From NCBI RefSeq assembly GCF_006385795.1, contig NZ_VFSS01000003.1:18368-82367 (forward strand): DNA of 64,000 nucleotides. The letters are read 5' to 3'. The translations under genes and the position numbers were made by a program. This document shows positions 38,748 to 49,099 of this stretch, piece by piece; positions within the stretch are counted from its first letter, which is position 1; every line of letters starts with the position of its first letter. The notes beneath the pieces are model-generated. The model was not told the origin of the DNA. It saw only the letters and a list, made by a program, of their open reading frames with translations, and did not search any database. The stretch is from [Mycoplasma] falconis. Its GTDB lineage: Bacteria > Bacillota_I > Bacilli_A > Mycoplasmatales > Metamycoplasmataceae.

Positions 38748-39272
38748 ATGACTAAAGCTCGTGGAAGAGTACCGGCAATTGTTGCATTTAGTTTTTTAAT
38801 TATTGCTTTTATTTTATTTTTAGCCGGTGGAATTCTTATTGCTAAAAATTATGGTGAAATTTATAAAAGAGGTAGCAATGTAATTGATACCTTAGTTACC
38901 TTAATTAAAAACGGTAATAAAAACGCAATAAATGCTACAGACCTTAATACAATTGCGGATGCTTTTAAAGAAAATTTTGAAGAATTTAGAAAAGCTTTAT
39001 TAGCTTTTTGAGAATACATGATTACTTTAAAAACAGCGTGAATTTTAATTGCTTCAGGTTTAGTTTTAGGTACCGTTGCTTGATTATTGTCATTTGTTGT
39101 TTTATTTATTACTAACGGTAAAAGATCAACAGTTGCTAAGGTGTTACTATTAATTAGCTTACCTTTACCATTATTAATGCCATTAGTTTGAATGATTGGA
39201 TTAATATTTGCAATGACTGTAACTAAATGAAATGCAGCGATTAAAGCAAACGGTCAAATCGAATTTGCTTAA
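38748..39272 (+). CDS. Hypothetical membrane protein (174 aa)
   Basis: Three or four membrane helices: residues ~9-30 (VAFSFLIIAFILFLAGGILI), ~97-125 and ~130-155 (VLLLISLPLPLLMPLVWMIG). A soluble loop of ~55 residues lies between the first two (YGEIYKRGSNVIDTLV...). No family is recognised. The ATG has a strong AAGGAGGAAA site. It is followed 23 bases later by the aldehyde dehydrogenase in the same direction and may share its transcript. Several TGA codons are Trp. Confidence 0.7.
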
Positions 39273-39295
39273 ATAACTTAATAAAAGGAAATAAA

Positions 39296-40576
39296 ATGAA
39301 CTATATTGATATAAAAACTAGAATCACTTATTTAAAAAATATTAAAAACTGAATTAACAATAATAAAAACTTAATTTATGAAGCTTTAAATAAGGATTTG
39401 AATAAATCTGTTGCTGAAGTAGATAACACTGAATTAGACGGTATTTATGAAGAACTTAAAATTGCTTTAAAAAATATTAAAAAATGAACTAAAAGAAAAA
39501 GATCATGAGAATTATCGTCTTTGCCTACTTTAAAGTTTTATTCTCAAGCTTTTCCTTATGGTAAAGTATTAATTATTTCTCCATGAAACTATCCTTTCAG
39601 TTTAACTATAAGACCTTTAATTTCGGCTTTAGCAGCTGGTAATACTGCTTATTTAAAGCCATCTGAATTTTCAAGCAATACTTCTAATTTAATTAAGGAA
39701 ATGATGGAAGAAATTTTTGATAAAGAAGTTGTAGAAGTGTTTTTAGGCGAAAAAGAAGTAACCCAAGAGTTAATGCAAAGAGATATTAAATTTCTATTTT
39801 TTACCGGTAATACCGAAGTAGGAAGAATTTTATATCAGCAAGCAGCCAAAAAATTAATACCTTGTGTTTTAGAACTTGGTGGTAAATGCCCTACGATAGT
39901 TGATCAAACTACAGATATTAAGACAACAGCTAAAAGAATTATTTTTGGCAAAATTATGAATTCTGGTCAAACCTGTGTTGCTCCCGATTATATTTGCGTT
40001 CATGAATCGATAAAAGAAAAATTAATTAAAGAAATTAAAAACGAATATCATCGAATTTATGGTAAAAAACCTTTAGAAAATAAATCAATGCCAGCTATTA
40101 TTAGCGATAGACATTTAAACAGAATTAAAAATTTAGGTTTAGATATTAAAGTTAATAATAAAAGACAAATGGAACTTTTAATAGTTGAAAATTCATCATT
40201 TGATTCAAAAGAAATGGAAAACGAACTATTTTGTCCGATCTTACCAATTATCTCTTATCAAAATATCGATGATATTATCGTTGAAATAAATGAAAGACCA
40301 TCTCCTTTAGCTTTATACGTTTTTAGTAAAGATAAAAAAAATATTGAACATATTATTAATAGTATCAATAGTGGTGGTGTTGCTATAAACGATACGATAA
40401 TGCATATATCTTCTAAAAAACTACCATTTGGCGGAGTCGGAAATAGTGGGATAGGCGGCTATCATGGTTATAATGGTTTTAAAGCATTTAGCCATTTTAG
40501 AACCATTTCAAAAACTGCCATTAAACCAGATTTTGAAATTAGATATCATTTTAACAAAAATAAGGAAGAGCGTTAG
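39296..40576 (+). CDS. Aldehyde dehydrogenase (ALDH3-like)
   Basis: NAD(P)-dependent aldehyde oxidation. The 426-residue protein is short like class-3/YwdH-type enzymes. Visible: the N-terminal FYSQAFPYGKVLIISPWNYP, AALAAGN-like ALAAGNTAYLKPSE, FTGNTEVGR (cofactor loop), general base Glu193 in LELGGKCP, the catalytic Cys227 in NSGQTCVAPDYI, and LPFGGVGNSGIGGYHG near the C-terminus. Four TGA codons fall in the first 100 residues. The usual conserved ELGGK-N/S-P reads ELGGKCP here. Substrate unknown; detoxification of lipid or glycolytic aldehydes is possible. Confidence 0.92.
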
Positions 40577-40590
40577 TTCTTCTTATTTTT
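40556..40590 (+). terminator. Terminator of aldehyde dehydrogenase gene
   Basis: AAAAATAAG...GAAGA pairs with TTCTT...CTTATTTTT with small internal irregularities and runs into T's. It overlaps the stop codon. Confidence 0.6.
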
Positions 40591-40736
40591 TTACATTTTT
40601 TATTTAATTATTAGTTAAATTTATTGCATTTTTTTGTTTTTTATTATTTACAAAATAATTTAACCTTTAATTTAAAATTTTTTGTATTTAGATTTTTTAA
40701 TATGCTAAAATTAAAATCAAGATAAGGAGAATAAAT

Positions 40737-42554
40737 ATGAAAAATGCTACGACTAATTATGCTAATTTTTTATTTAAAATAACCGCGAAGAAAAAAAGTT
40801 CTATTATTATTCCGTCAGTTTTTATGCTTATAAGCATAATTCTATCGTTTACTTTATTAGGACTTAAATTAAGTAGCGATTATAACAACATTATTATTTA
40901 CTCTTATGTATTTGTAGCTCTATTAATGACGGTTTTATACACTTCATTAAAAGCTTTAAATATTTTTAGAGATCCCGAAAATGAAGGAATAGAACTTTTA
41001 ATATTTGCAAAACCGATTTCTCGTAAACAAATGATAATGGGAAAAATGTTAAGTTTTATTTACTTCTCATTAATTTGATCAACTATAACTTTAATTGCAA
41101 TGATGTTAGCAATCGGAGCTTTGATTAATGTAACTAATTTAGCTATTATTGCTGTTTTAAGTTTTATAACACCTTGATTTACTTTTTTAATTTTTGGCAT
41201 GATTGCTTCTTTAATTGCTTATAAAACAAGTCAAAAAATTGCTATAACTATTCCATTATTACTTTTTGCTCCTATGGCAATTGGAGGAAGTTTTGTTTAT
41301 GGTAATTCCACTCCTTCAATTAATAATTCTGCTTACTATATTAATCAACCTTATAAATATCATAAAGCTGGTAATGAATTAGATGTTAATACTTTTTATT
41401 TAGCTAATAATTCTGATAAGTTTTTTATCATTCCTAACGGAGTTGATGAAAAAACTTTCAGCGAAACACAAAATAAATATATTGATAAAGTAATGGAAAT
41501 TTCTAAAAATAGTGCTATTGATTGACAGGCTTATTCTTGAACAATGTTGCCTTATCAAATGATAGATATTTTTAACATTGAAAATAAAAACGTTTTTAAT
41601 TCTATTAGTGCTGCTCCTTTAAATAATCTATCAAATTATGTTAACTATTCAAATCAAGAAAATATTTTATATTCATATAAATTAAATAAAAAACCTAATT
41701 TATTAAATCTAGCCGTTAATATTGAAGGAAAAATAGAAAATAAATATTTTGTCCCAGGAATGTTAAAGGTTAATTCAACTATTCCTAATCAAGTGGATAC
41801 TCATTTAATATATGCTCGTGAAAAAGCTTGAGATTTTGATACTGTATTTGAAGAAGATAATTTTACATATAGTTCACCTAATAACTTAGTAGGCGAATTA
41901 AATTGAAATTATGTAGCTGAAGCATTACAATACAAACCTTTTATCGAGACTGCTAATAAAATTTATGGCGATTTAGAAAATAAATTAGCAAATCAAAAAA
42001 ATGATTTAAATAACTTATTAAAAGTAAAAGAATTTTATTTAAATTACCTTTCAGACGAAGTAAACGATGTTAAATCTAAGTTATATGAAATCAATAATAA
42101 TCAATTTCCTTTATTTGATATCTATGCCGAAAAAAATGGCACAATTAAATCTCCGGAAGAAAGAAAAATTTATTTAGCTATTACTTTAATATATTTTGAA
42201 TACTTTAAAAACAACGAATCTAATTTAATTAAATCACTTCTAAAAGTAGATACTGATAAAAATACTTACGCTGCAAATCCTATTAATATTAAGATCGGTC
42301 AATATCAATATCAAATTGGTGGTTATTCTTCTTACAACACTAAAACAGAAGTTAGAAACGATAAAGTTGTAGTTAGATATGAATTAGAAGAATCAAAAAA
42401 CAACTTTTTATTTCAAACCTCAGATCAAGTTTATGCTATTGAAAGAGATCATAAAATTGTTAACAAATACGCTTTTCTAATTATTTGAATGGCAATAGCA
42501 ATAATTTTATTAACAATAAATGCAATACTATACCAAAGAAAGGAATATAAATAA
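40737..42554 (+). CDS. ABC-2-type permease with large external domain
   Basis: A 605-residue transporter subunit. The N-terminal ~185 residues hold five membrane helices (IIIPSVFMLISIILSFTLLG; IIIYSYVFVALLMTVLY; the region with IPLLLFAPMAIGG), with the cytoplasmic motif RDPENEGIELLIFAKPISRKQ between helices 2 and 3 that is typical of ABC-2 exporters. Then come ~390 residues without membrane helices, probably outside the cell, and a final helix (IAIILLTINAILYQ) with the tail RKEYK. Its stop shares one base with the ATPase start (TAATG). It has an AAGGAGAA ribosome site and begins a five-gene rightward unit. Substrate unknown. Confidence 0.85.
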
Positions 42555-43255
42555 TGGATAACATTTTAGAAATTAAAAATTTAACTAAGCAATACAAAAA
42601 AACAAATGCTGGTGTTAAGAATATTTCATTTGTAGTTCCTAAAGGTAACTTTCATGCATTTATTGGCGAAAACGGAGCGGGTAAAACCACAACAATTAAA
42701 TCAATTATTGGTAGTTATTTTAATTTAAAGGGTGACATTTTAATAAACGGTGTAAATACAAAAAATGCAGAGGCTAAAAAAATAATTGGTTATGTTCCTG
42801 AAAACGCAATTTTTCCAAGTGAACTTACCACTTATGATTATTTAAAGTCGTTAGCCTTGCTGTCAGGTATTAATAAAGAAAAAATTGACTTAAAAATTGA
42901 TAACATGTTAAATAAATTTGGCATTATTGATCTTAAATATAAACAACCTCAAAGTTTTTCGAGCGGACAAAAGAAAAAAGTTTTATTAATTCAAGCTTTA
43001 ATAGCTAATCCGCAATTAATTATTTTAGATGAACCGGCCGCTAATTTAGACCCTACTGCTCGTTATGAATTATTTTATACTTTAAAACAACTTAAAAATG
43101 AAGGTAAAACGATTTTTATTAGTTCTCACATCTTATCTGAAATTGATAGATATACGGATTCTTTAACTTTAATTCATAAAGGTGAAATTTTATATAGTGG
43201 TGTTAAATATAAAAACTTAGAAGCGATCTTTTATGAAAAAGTGATTGCTAACTAA
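42554..43255 (+). CDS. ABC transporter ATP-binding protein
   Basis: A 233-residue ABC ATPase. Walker A is GENGAGKTTTIK (residues ~38-49), Q-loop IGYVPENA, signature FSSGQKKKVLL (the usual LSGGQ reads FSSGQ), Walker B LIILDEPAANLDP, and switch His in FISSHIL. Of the ABC-2 exporter type (related to natA/bcrA-like subunits), it pairs with the permease just upstream. The last 23 bases overlap the first lipoprotein gene, so the whole unit looks translationally linked. Confidence 0.93.
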   Translation: MDNILEIKNLTKQYKKTNAGVKNISFVVPKGNFHAFIGENGAGKTTTIKSIIGSYFNLKGDILINGVNTKNAEAKKIIGYVPENAIFPSELTTYDYLKSLALLSGINKEKIDLKIDNMLNKFGIIDLKYKQPQSFSSGQKKKVLLIQALIANPQLIILDEPAANLDPTARYELFYTLKQLKNEGKTIFISSHILSEIDRYTDSLTLIHKGEILYSGVKYKNLEAIFYEKVIAN

Positions 43256-44255
43256 TGTTTTATCTTTAACCTTATTATCAACACCACTTGTTACAATAGC
43301 TTGCCAAAAAGAAAAAAAAGACGAAGAAAAGCCTTTGAGTAATAATTCTTATTTAAAAAAAGTTAAAAGTGATAAACAATTTCAAAATAATAAAAACATT
43401 CAAAATCTATTAAACTTATTTGAAAAAGATAAAAATAAACAAGATCAACTTGTTAATAATCAAAATAATTTTCCTGATGCAATGTTTAAAGAATTAAGCT
43501 ATGCTATGGAATTCTTTCCGCCTTTTTTAATTCAAAATTCTGATTTATGAAATGATTTTCAAAGAATAATTCAAAAATCAAAAGGTGTAGTTGTCGAAAC
43601 TTTAACTAAAAATTGATATTGATATTTAAAAAATATTGAAAAATTTGTTTTTACCTATAACCCGTATGGTGATAACTACGGTGGAGAATTATTTGATGAA
43701 AACAGATTTTGAAACGTTAAAAAAATATTAAATGGTTTTAGTCTTAAATTAAACTCAAACGTAATTCAAGATATTGTTAAATTGCCTTGATATAACGAAA
43801 AATTAAATGAATATAAAACTTTAGACGAACGTGAAGTTTATTATTTAATAATCGATACAAACAAAGCCGTCGGTCTTTATACTTGAAAACAAAATGGCGA
43901 AACTAAATTTTATATAGCCCCAGATGTTTTATATTTTAATCAAGCTAAAAATATTAATGAAACCAAACAAGAAATTGCAAATCTAAATGAATTAATAACT
44001 AATCAAATAATTAAAAGTTCAGAAAAATGATTAAACTATGAAATTTTGTTAGAAGACCAACCTTATAACATGAGCGAAGAAGAATTTAAGGAATCATATA
44101 AAAAGAAATTTTATGCAAAAAGAAACGATGCAAGCTTTATAAAACCTTTTAATAATCATGCATATGCTGAAATTATCAATCAAGCCTTAGAAACATATAA
44201 TCAAGAAGACTTTAAAGCAATTAGATTAACATGGAGGACTATAGATGAAAAATAA
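43233..44255 (+). CDS. Lipoprotein 1 of ABC-linked cluster (aromatic-motif family)
   Basis: A 340-residue lipoprotein starting at the ATG at 43233: MKKW, then LLTNVLSLTLLSTPLVTIAC, with the acylated Cys at residue 24; the fourth codon is TGA (Trp). Starting here gives a canonical signal peptide, so I prefer it to the TTG at 43245. The start is inside the ATPase gene (23-base overlap) with no clear ribosome site, suggesting translation by coupling. The mature part contains NWYWYLKNIEKFVFTYNPYG, a tryptophan/tyrosine-rich motif also present in the next two genes. It resembles what is annotated in mycoplasmas as aromatic motif membrane proteins; function unknown. Confidence 0.8.
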
Positions 44256-45123
44256 ATTTATTAAATTTTCTCTTATTGCATCTTCTATAACTCCAGCTAT
44301 TGCTTCTTGTTTAATAAGTTGTACTAATTATGGCGAAAGAGATAAATTAAAAGATTTAATACCGACTGATCGTAATGTTATTCAACAAGTTGGAGATAAA
44401 GAACAAAAACACACTAATGCTATTATTGATCAACTTTTAAACTTTGTTTTTAAAAATAATAAAGCTAGATTAACGACTTATTTAAATCAACAAAACGATT
44501 CTGAATATCAAAAAGAAATCAAAGCCAAATTTATTGCAATCGCTAAAGAATTTAATAACGAAAATATTAAAAATAATTTTGAAGCTAAGGAAAATATTGT
44601 TAATAAGTACTACAATTTTTATAACCAAAATTGATTATTTATTTTACGTAATTTAAAAAACTTTGAAGGTGAATTCGTTAAGTGAGTTGTTTTTCCTAAC
44701 GGTTCAGAAGGTGGAAAGCATTCAAAAGAATATTTACAACATTTAAAAGAAATTGATACGCCAAATAACATTGATTTTAAAAACAATTATTTAAAACAAT
44801 TAAAAGAAGGTGACGAATCAGCCGAATTAGCAAATAAAAAAGTTTTATATTTAAAGAAAGATAAAGCTTTATTTAGATTAGATATCGATCGAACTTTAAC
44901 TGAAAATCCAATAATGAATTTTCAAAATTTATTTTGATATTTTCCAAATGCAAAAAACGACAACATATCAATTCCTTTAGTAAGTGATATTGTTCACTTT
45001 GCTTACTTACACGGTTTTCAAATTGGTTTCGAACATTTTGAAAAAGATATGGTTGTTAAAAATAAATATGGAGAACCAGCTTATTACACTTTAATTTACA
45101 AGGAGGCAAACAATGAAGCTTAA
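44245..45123 (+). CDS. Lipoprotein 2 of ABC-linked cluster (aromatic-motif family)
   Basis: A 292-residue lipoprotein: MKNKFIKFSLIASSITPAIA then SCLISC, with acylation at Cys22 or Cys26. Its ATG overlaps the previous gene by 11 bases and has GGAGG 10 bases upstream. The mature part has NWLFILRNLKNFEGEF and FPNGSEGGKHSKEYL, which aligns with the aromatic motif of lipoproteins 1 and 3. Four TGA codons are Trp. It is shorter than its neighbours and lacks the glycine-rich end. Unknown function. Confidence 0.8.
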
Positions 45124-46168
45124 ATTATTAACAGGTTTAATAAGTTTAACGTCTGTTATACCTACTTGTTTAGTTGCTTGTAATAATACAAAAGTAAATA
45201 AAAGTGAAATAGCTAAAATAATAGAAGATAAAAAAGACAACAATAAAGATGATTTAGATTATAAATGAGAAAATTTTGTTAATACCACTTATATTCAAAT
45301 GTTGCTTAAATACGTTTACGGCATCGATAATCAAGATAAAATTACAGCCTATGTAAAATCGCAACGTAAATTAAATTTAAATTATGTATCAAAACTAAAA
45401 TGGTCTTTGTATTACGCAAATAATATTGTTAGTTCTTGAGGTTATCAAGGTGGTGAATGAAGTCCTAAACCCGAACTTTTAAGAGATGGCACTGAAAATA
45501 TTGAAGAATTATTTTCAAAAAACTGACTATGATATTTATTTAATTTAGATAAATTTATTTTTGCTAGTTATCCTGATTTTGATCAATTCGATTCAAGTAT
45601 CGCTAATACAACTAATGAAATCTATGCTAATAGTTTAAAACTAGGAACATTTTATAAACCACAAAGCAATAAAATAATTGATTTTACTGTTCAAAAATAT
45701 GATAAAACTATTGATAAAGTTTATTTATTAACAGAGGCTGGGTTTATTATTTCTTTTACTATTAATCATCGTGAAGGTGAAGAGCCTTTTATTCAAAATT
45801 ATGGTTATATTCATGTCTTTAAAAATGTTGCAGCCGATAAAGAAGTATTGCAAGGTTTTAGTTTAAATAAATTTATCGAAATGACTGAAGGTTTTCAAGC
45901 TAAACCGGTAGATCGAACAAGTGAAATTTTGTTTAAGGAAAAATATGGCGGCAAACCACTTAGATATACTTTAATCGATATTGATGAAAACAAATTTGAT
46001 AAAAATTATGTTTACAACGAACAAAAAGATACAAATAAATATTTAATAAAATCTAATAAAACTTTAAGTTCTATAACTGAATTTCCTGAACCTCCAAAAA
46101 GGGAAGTTAATTCTTGAAATGGTGGAGGCTGAAACGGGGGTTTCGTAAATTTTCCAATTGGATATTAA
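45113..46168 (+). CDS. Lipoprotein 3 of ABC-linked cluster (aromatic-motif family)
   Basis: A 351-residue lipoprotein: MKLKLLTGLISLTSVIPTCL then VAC-N, with the acylated Cys at residue 23. It overlaps the previous gene by 11 bases, and its ribosome site AAGGAGG lies inside that gene. The mature part has NWLWYLFNLDKFIFASYPDF, the same motif as its neighbours, and ends in a Trp/Gly-rich tail (WNGGGWNGGFVNFPIGY) that looks like a surface-exposed glycine loop. It is the last gene before a strong terminator. Confidence 0.8.
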
Positions 46169-46170
46169 TA

Positions 46171-46192
46171 AAAAGCGAGGAAACTCGCTTTT
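46171..46192 (+). terminator. Terminator of the permease/ATPase/lipoprotein operon
   Basis: Perfect arms AAAAGCGAG (46171-46179) and CTCGCTTTT (46184-46192) with a GAAA tetraloop and a T-run, 2 bases after the stop codon. The A-run suits the convergent gene too. Confidence 0.9.
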
Positions 46193-46196
46193 TGAT

Positions 46197-46934
46197 TTAT
46201 ATAAGAGGTCTTTGCCATTCTAAAACGTTATTTAATAAAATGTTATTTTTATTTATTTTTAATAAATCAACTAATAGAAGTTTTAATATTGCGTCGTTAG
46301 TTTCAACAATAGAAATTAAATTCTTATTTTTATTAATAATGTTTAGCAATTGCTTATATTCTAAATTTTTATTATCAAAAAATATTTGATAAGTTTTTGT
46401 ACCCTTATTTAATAAAACTAAATCTTTACCTTCAAAATCCTTTAATATAGCTTCATCTATTTTTAGTATTAAATAAGGTTTTTCATTACCTATGTAATAT
46501 TCATTAATATTTTGATCTAGATTATTTTTATCATCTTTAACTTCAATATAACCTTCATTATAAGAAATATCATCTAATTTATAGGTATAATCAAAATTTT
46601 CAATATTGATTAATGTTTTATATAAATCAATGTTCTTATAATTTATTTTTTCTATAAAAATTAAATTATTCGCATTTAGTTTTTGTTTAACGTTGGTATA
46701 TTTAGAATTGGTTTCTGTTTTTAAACTTACAATTATAAAAATTTCTTCAAATAAAAAAGAACCTGAAATTAAAGTAATAAAAATAATATTAAATATGCCG
46801 TATAGTTCATTCATTGGAAATATAAAATCAAAAATCATTATAAAAAGTTGAACTAAAAAACATAAACAGGCAGTTAATAAAATTAATATAGATTTTTTAT
46901 TAATTCTTTTTATTTCATCAGGTCTTTTTATCAT
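46197..46934 (-). CDS. Hypothetical membrane protein (245 aa)
   Basis: Two N-terminal membrane helices (residues ~15-37, ILILLTACLCFLVQLFIMIF; and ~43-68, IFNIIFITLISGSFLF) followed by a ~175-residue soluble domain rich in Asn, Lys and Ile, with no recognised motif. Its ATG overlaps the upstream small gene by 7 bases, so the two are coupled. It ends a leftward unit with ywlC and rpiB. Confidence 0.7.
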   Translation of the reverse strand: MIKRPDEIKRINKKSILILLTACLCFLVQLFIMIFDFIFPMNELYGIFNIIFITLISGSFLFEEIFIIVSLKTETNSKYTNVKQKLNANNLIFIEKINYKNIDLYKTLINIENFDYTYKLDDISYNEGYIEVKDDKNNLDQNINEYYIGNEKPYLILKIDEAILKDFEGKDLVLLNKGTKTYQIFFDNKNLEYKQLLNIINKNKNLISIVETNDAILKLLLVDLLKINKNNILLNNVLEWQRPLI

Positions 46935-47293
46935 ACAAGACTCTTTTCTATTTCTGGGGAATATTTGTTTTTATACCTTTTAGAAATCTTTTTTAAATTA
47001 ACATGCACTCTAATAAAACTTGCGCTGTTGTCTTTGTAATTTTCAAAATATTCCTTTAAATGAGCAGCATACATATATTTAACAAAATTAAATGAAATTA
47101 TTATTCAACCAATCGCCATTGCAATTCCGAATCCAATTGAAATAAACATATTAGTTCTATTATTGCTTATCGCTAACAACAATACAATCGCAAGTGTTAA
47201 TAATGATTCTAAAATCATAAAAGTATAAATGATTGCTTTGTTATATTTTTGATATTTAGATAAAGTTTTGTTTATATTATCCTTAGTTAACAC
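46928..47293 (-). CDS. Hypothetical small membrane protein (121 aa)
   Basis: Starts at a GTG (47293) with AGAGG 9 bases upstream; no ATG fits. Two membrane helices (residues ~19-42, AIIYTFMILESLLTLAIVLL; and ~48-70, MFISIGFGIAMAIG-W-III) and a basic C-terminal tail (RVHVNLKKISKRYKNKY). The penultimate codon is TGA (Trp) followed by TAA. It overlaps the next gene by 7 bases and lies 19 bases after rpiB. No family recognised. Confidence 0.65.
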
Positions 47294-47312
47294 TTAAAAA
47301 ACCTCTTTTAAA

Positions 47313-47771
47313 TTATTGTTTTTGACCAACTTCATCTAAACGATCAATTCTGGCTTGATGTCTACCGCCTTCATACTCTGTTTTTTCTCAAGTATGAAAC
47401 ATATTTTCAATTTCATCAGAATTATTTAATCTACCACCCATACATAAAATATTGGCATTGTTATGTAATTTGGCTAGTCTTGCTTCTTCTTCATTATTAA
47501 TTCTTGCACATCTAACATGTTGAAAACGGTTCAAAGCAATGCTTATACCGATTCCTGAGCCACAAAAAGCCACGTATAAATTATTGTCTTTTTCTTTATC
47601 TTTTAATAATTCTTCCGCGAATTCAATTCCGGCGTCAGCGTAAGAAGTTGATATATCCGCTGATTTAGAACCAAAAAGTTCTACTTCGTATCCTTCTTTT
47701 TCTAATCTATTAGCAAGTTCAACTTTTGCTTGATGTCCTGCATGATCGCTTGTAATTTTTACTTTTTTCAT
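47313..47771 (-). CDS. rpiB: Ribose-5-phosphate isomerase B
   Basis: Interconverts ribulose-5-phosphate and ribose-5-phosphate in the non-oxidative pentose phosphate pathway. The 152-residue protein has the RpiB/LacAB hallmarks: ITSDHAGHQAKVELANRL at the N-terminus, the catalytic Cys in VAFCGSGIGISIALNR, and HNNANILCMGGRLNN. Close LacA/LacB relatives act on galactose-6-phosphate, but the lone gene next to ywlC favours RpiB. The ATG lies 8 bases after the ywlC stop codon. Confidence 0.93.
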
Positions 47772-47779
47772 AATTATTC

Positions 47780-48247
47780 CTACTTTCTTAAAATTTCTCC
47801 TGTTTCAACTTTAATAATTTGGCTTGGTTGTTGGCTCATTTCACCGAAATTATAAACGTTTACAACTTCCGGGAATAAAGCTTTTGCATTATCTAAGGTA
47901 CGACAAATTGGACCGTTAGATAAATTACAGCTTGACATATAAACTGGTCCGTTTTTTAATAAATAATCAATTAATTTAGGTTGATTAGGCATTCTAAACC
48001 CTTGATCATTTACTACTAAGGTTGTTGCCCCTGGTCAAAATTCCTTAGCGTAATGTTCGGCTTGGCTATTTCATTGTGAAAATTCCTTAGCTTGTTTAAT
48101 AGAACCTACTAAAATTATCAGTTTTTTAGCTCTATCTCTGCCTTTTATTTCATATATTAAATCTTTAACTTCATCATTAACTGGTCCACCGATTCCTAAA
48201 ACTGTGTCCGTTGTAGATATAAATAATTTATTGTATTTATTGCTCAT
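47780..48247 (-). CDS. ywlC: L-threonylcarbamoyladenylate synthase (Sua5/YrdC/YwlC)
   Basis: Makes threonylcarbamoyl-AMP from Thr, bicarbonate and ATP, the first step of t6A formation at tRNA position 37. The 155-residue protein is the short YrdC type: LFISTTDTVLGIGG, then IYEIKGRDRAKKLIILVGS (the KxR/K..S-x-x-N-like KRP region), FWPGATTLVV and the SCNLSNGPICRTLDNA stretch near the C-terminus. It is shorter than Bacillus YwlC, which has an extra Sua5 domain. Three TGA codons are Trp. Its partners tsaB, tsaD and tsaE lie 2.6 kb to the right. Confidence 0.85.
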
Positions 48248-48302
48248 AATTTTAAATTATACCTTTATAAAATTTGTAGGTATACCCCCTTCATTGTAAT
48301 TA

Positions 48303-49099
48303 TTAAGAAGTTATTTTGTTAAACAACTCTTGAAACTTTTGCATTATTTCCTTGCTTTCGGAAATACTTTTCAAATAATGATCTAATTCATCAAATTTTA
48401 CATTTAAGAATTGATCAAAAATTCTTTGCCTCTTAAAATATTTATTCCTTCTGGTAGAAAGATATTTGGGCTTTTCTTGCTATCATTAAAGAAAAACAAA
48501 ATAGGCGTTAATGTGTTAATATCTTCAATATTTAATTCATTGACAATATAGGCATAAGTTTTGATTAGTTTGCGATTAATATCTATAAATTTACCAGTAT
48601 CATGATCATCATTATATTTAATTTCTAAAAGATAAATCTGGTTAGTAATTTTATCCTTAAACATTAAATCTATATCGTGCTTAATTTTTATTTGTTTGTT
48701 AATAATGTTATTAGCTTGATAAATAATTTTATTTTGTAAATCTCTAAAAGTTGAGTTTAAATCTAAATTTTTATTAATTTGAGAATTAGTTATATATTCG
48801 TCAATAATAAGCTCCGTTTGAAGAGGAATGCCAAACAAACTAGTTTTTCCTGAATATTTTTCTAAAATTTCGTAATTGACATTGCTTTTAATAAGATTTT
48901 TTAATAAAGTTTGAATGAAATTACCAAACTGAATATTAAGACTTTGTAGTATCCCTCCAAAAGTACGTATTTTACTTGGTATAAAATGGATTTTTTGTAA
49001 ATGCTTATTTTTTAGTTTTTCTAGTATTTTATCTTGTTGGCATTTATCAATCATTTCGACAACAGATTGATAAATAAGTTTTTTCAAATTATTATTCAT
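48303..49099 (-). pseudogene. Type II restriction endonuclease, probable C-terminal frameshift
   Basis: The open frame from 49099 encodes 231 residues and stops at 48404: MNNNLKKLIYQSVVEMIDKC, FIPSKIRTFGGILQSLNIQF, and the DIDLMFKD ... YLLEIKYNDDHDTG stretch, which fits a PD-(D/E)xK nuclease core (D...E-x-K). Immediately after an A5 run at 48417-48421 another frame (needing one more base in the run) continues for about 35 residues (FDQFLNVKFDELDHYLKSIS ... ELFNKITS) to a stop at 48303. That tail looks like genuine coding sequence, so the gene is probably a 267-residue enzyme with a one-base deletion. It overlaps the methyltransferase gene by 8 bases. By its partner it may be a HinfI-type (GANTC) enzyme; the family is inferred. 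Confidence 0.65.

Noticed and set aside
40737-42554. Possible frameshift near the C-terminal helix of the ABC-2 permease
   Set aside because: On recounting bases against the start of the following gene, the frame runs intact through the last helix to the TAATG overlap; the first impression was a reading error.
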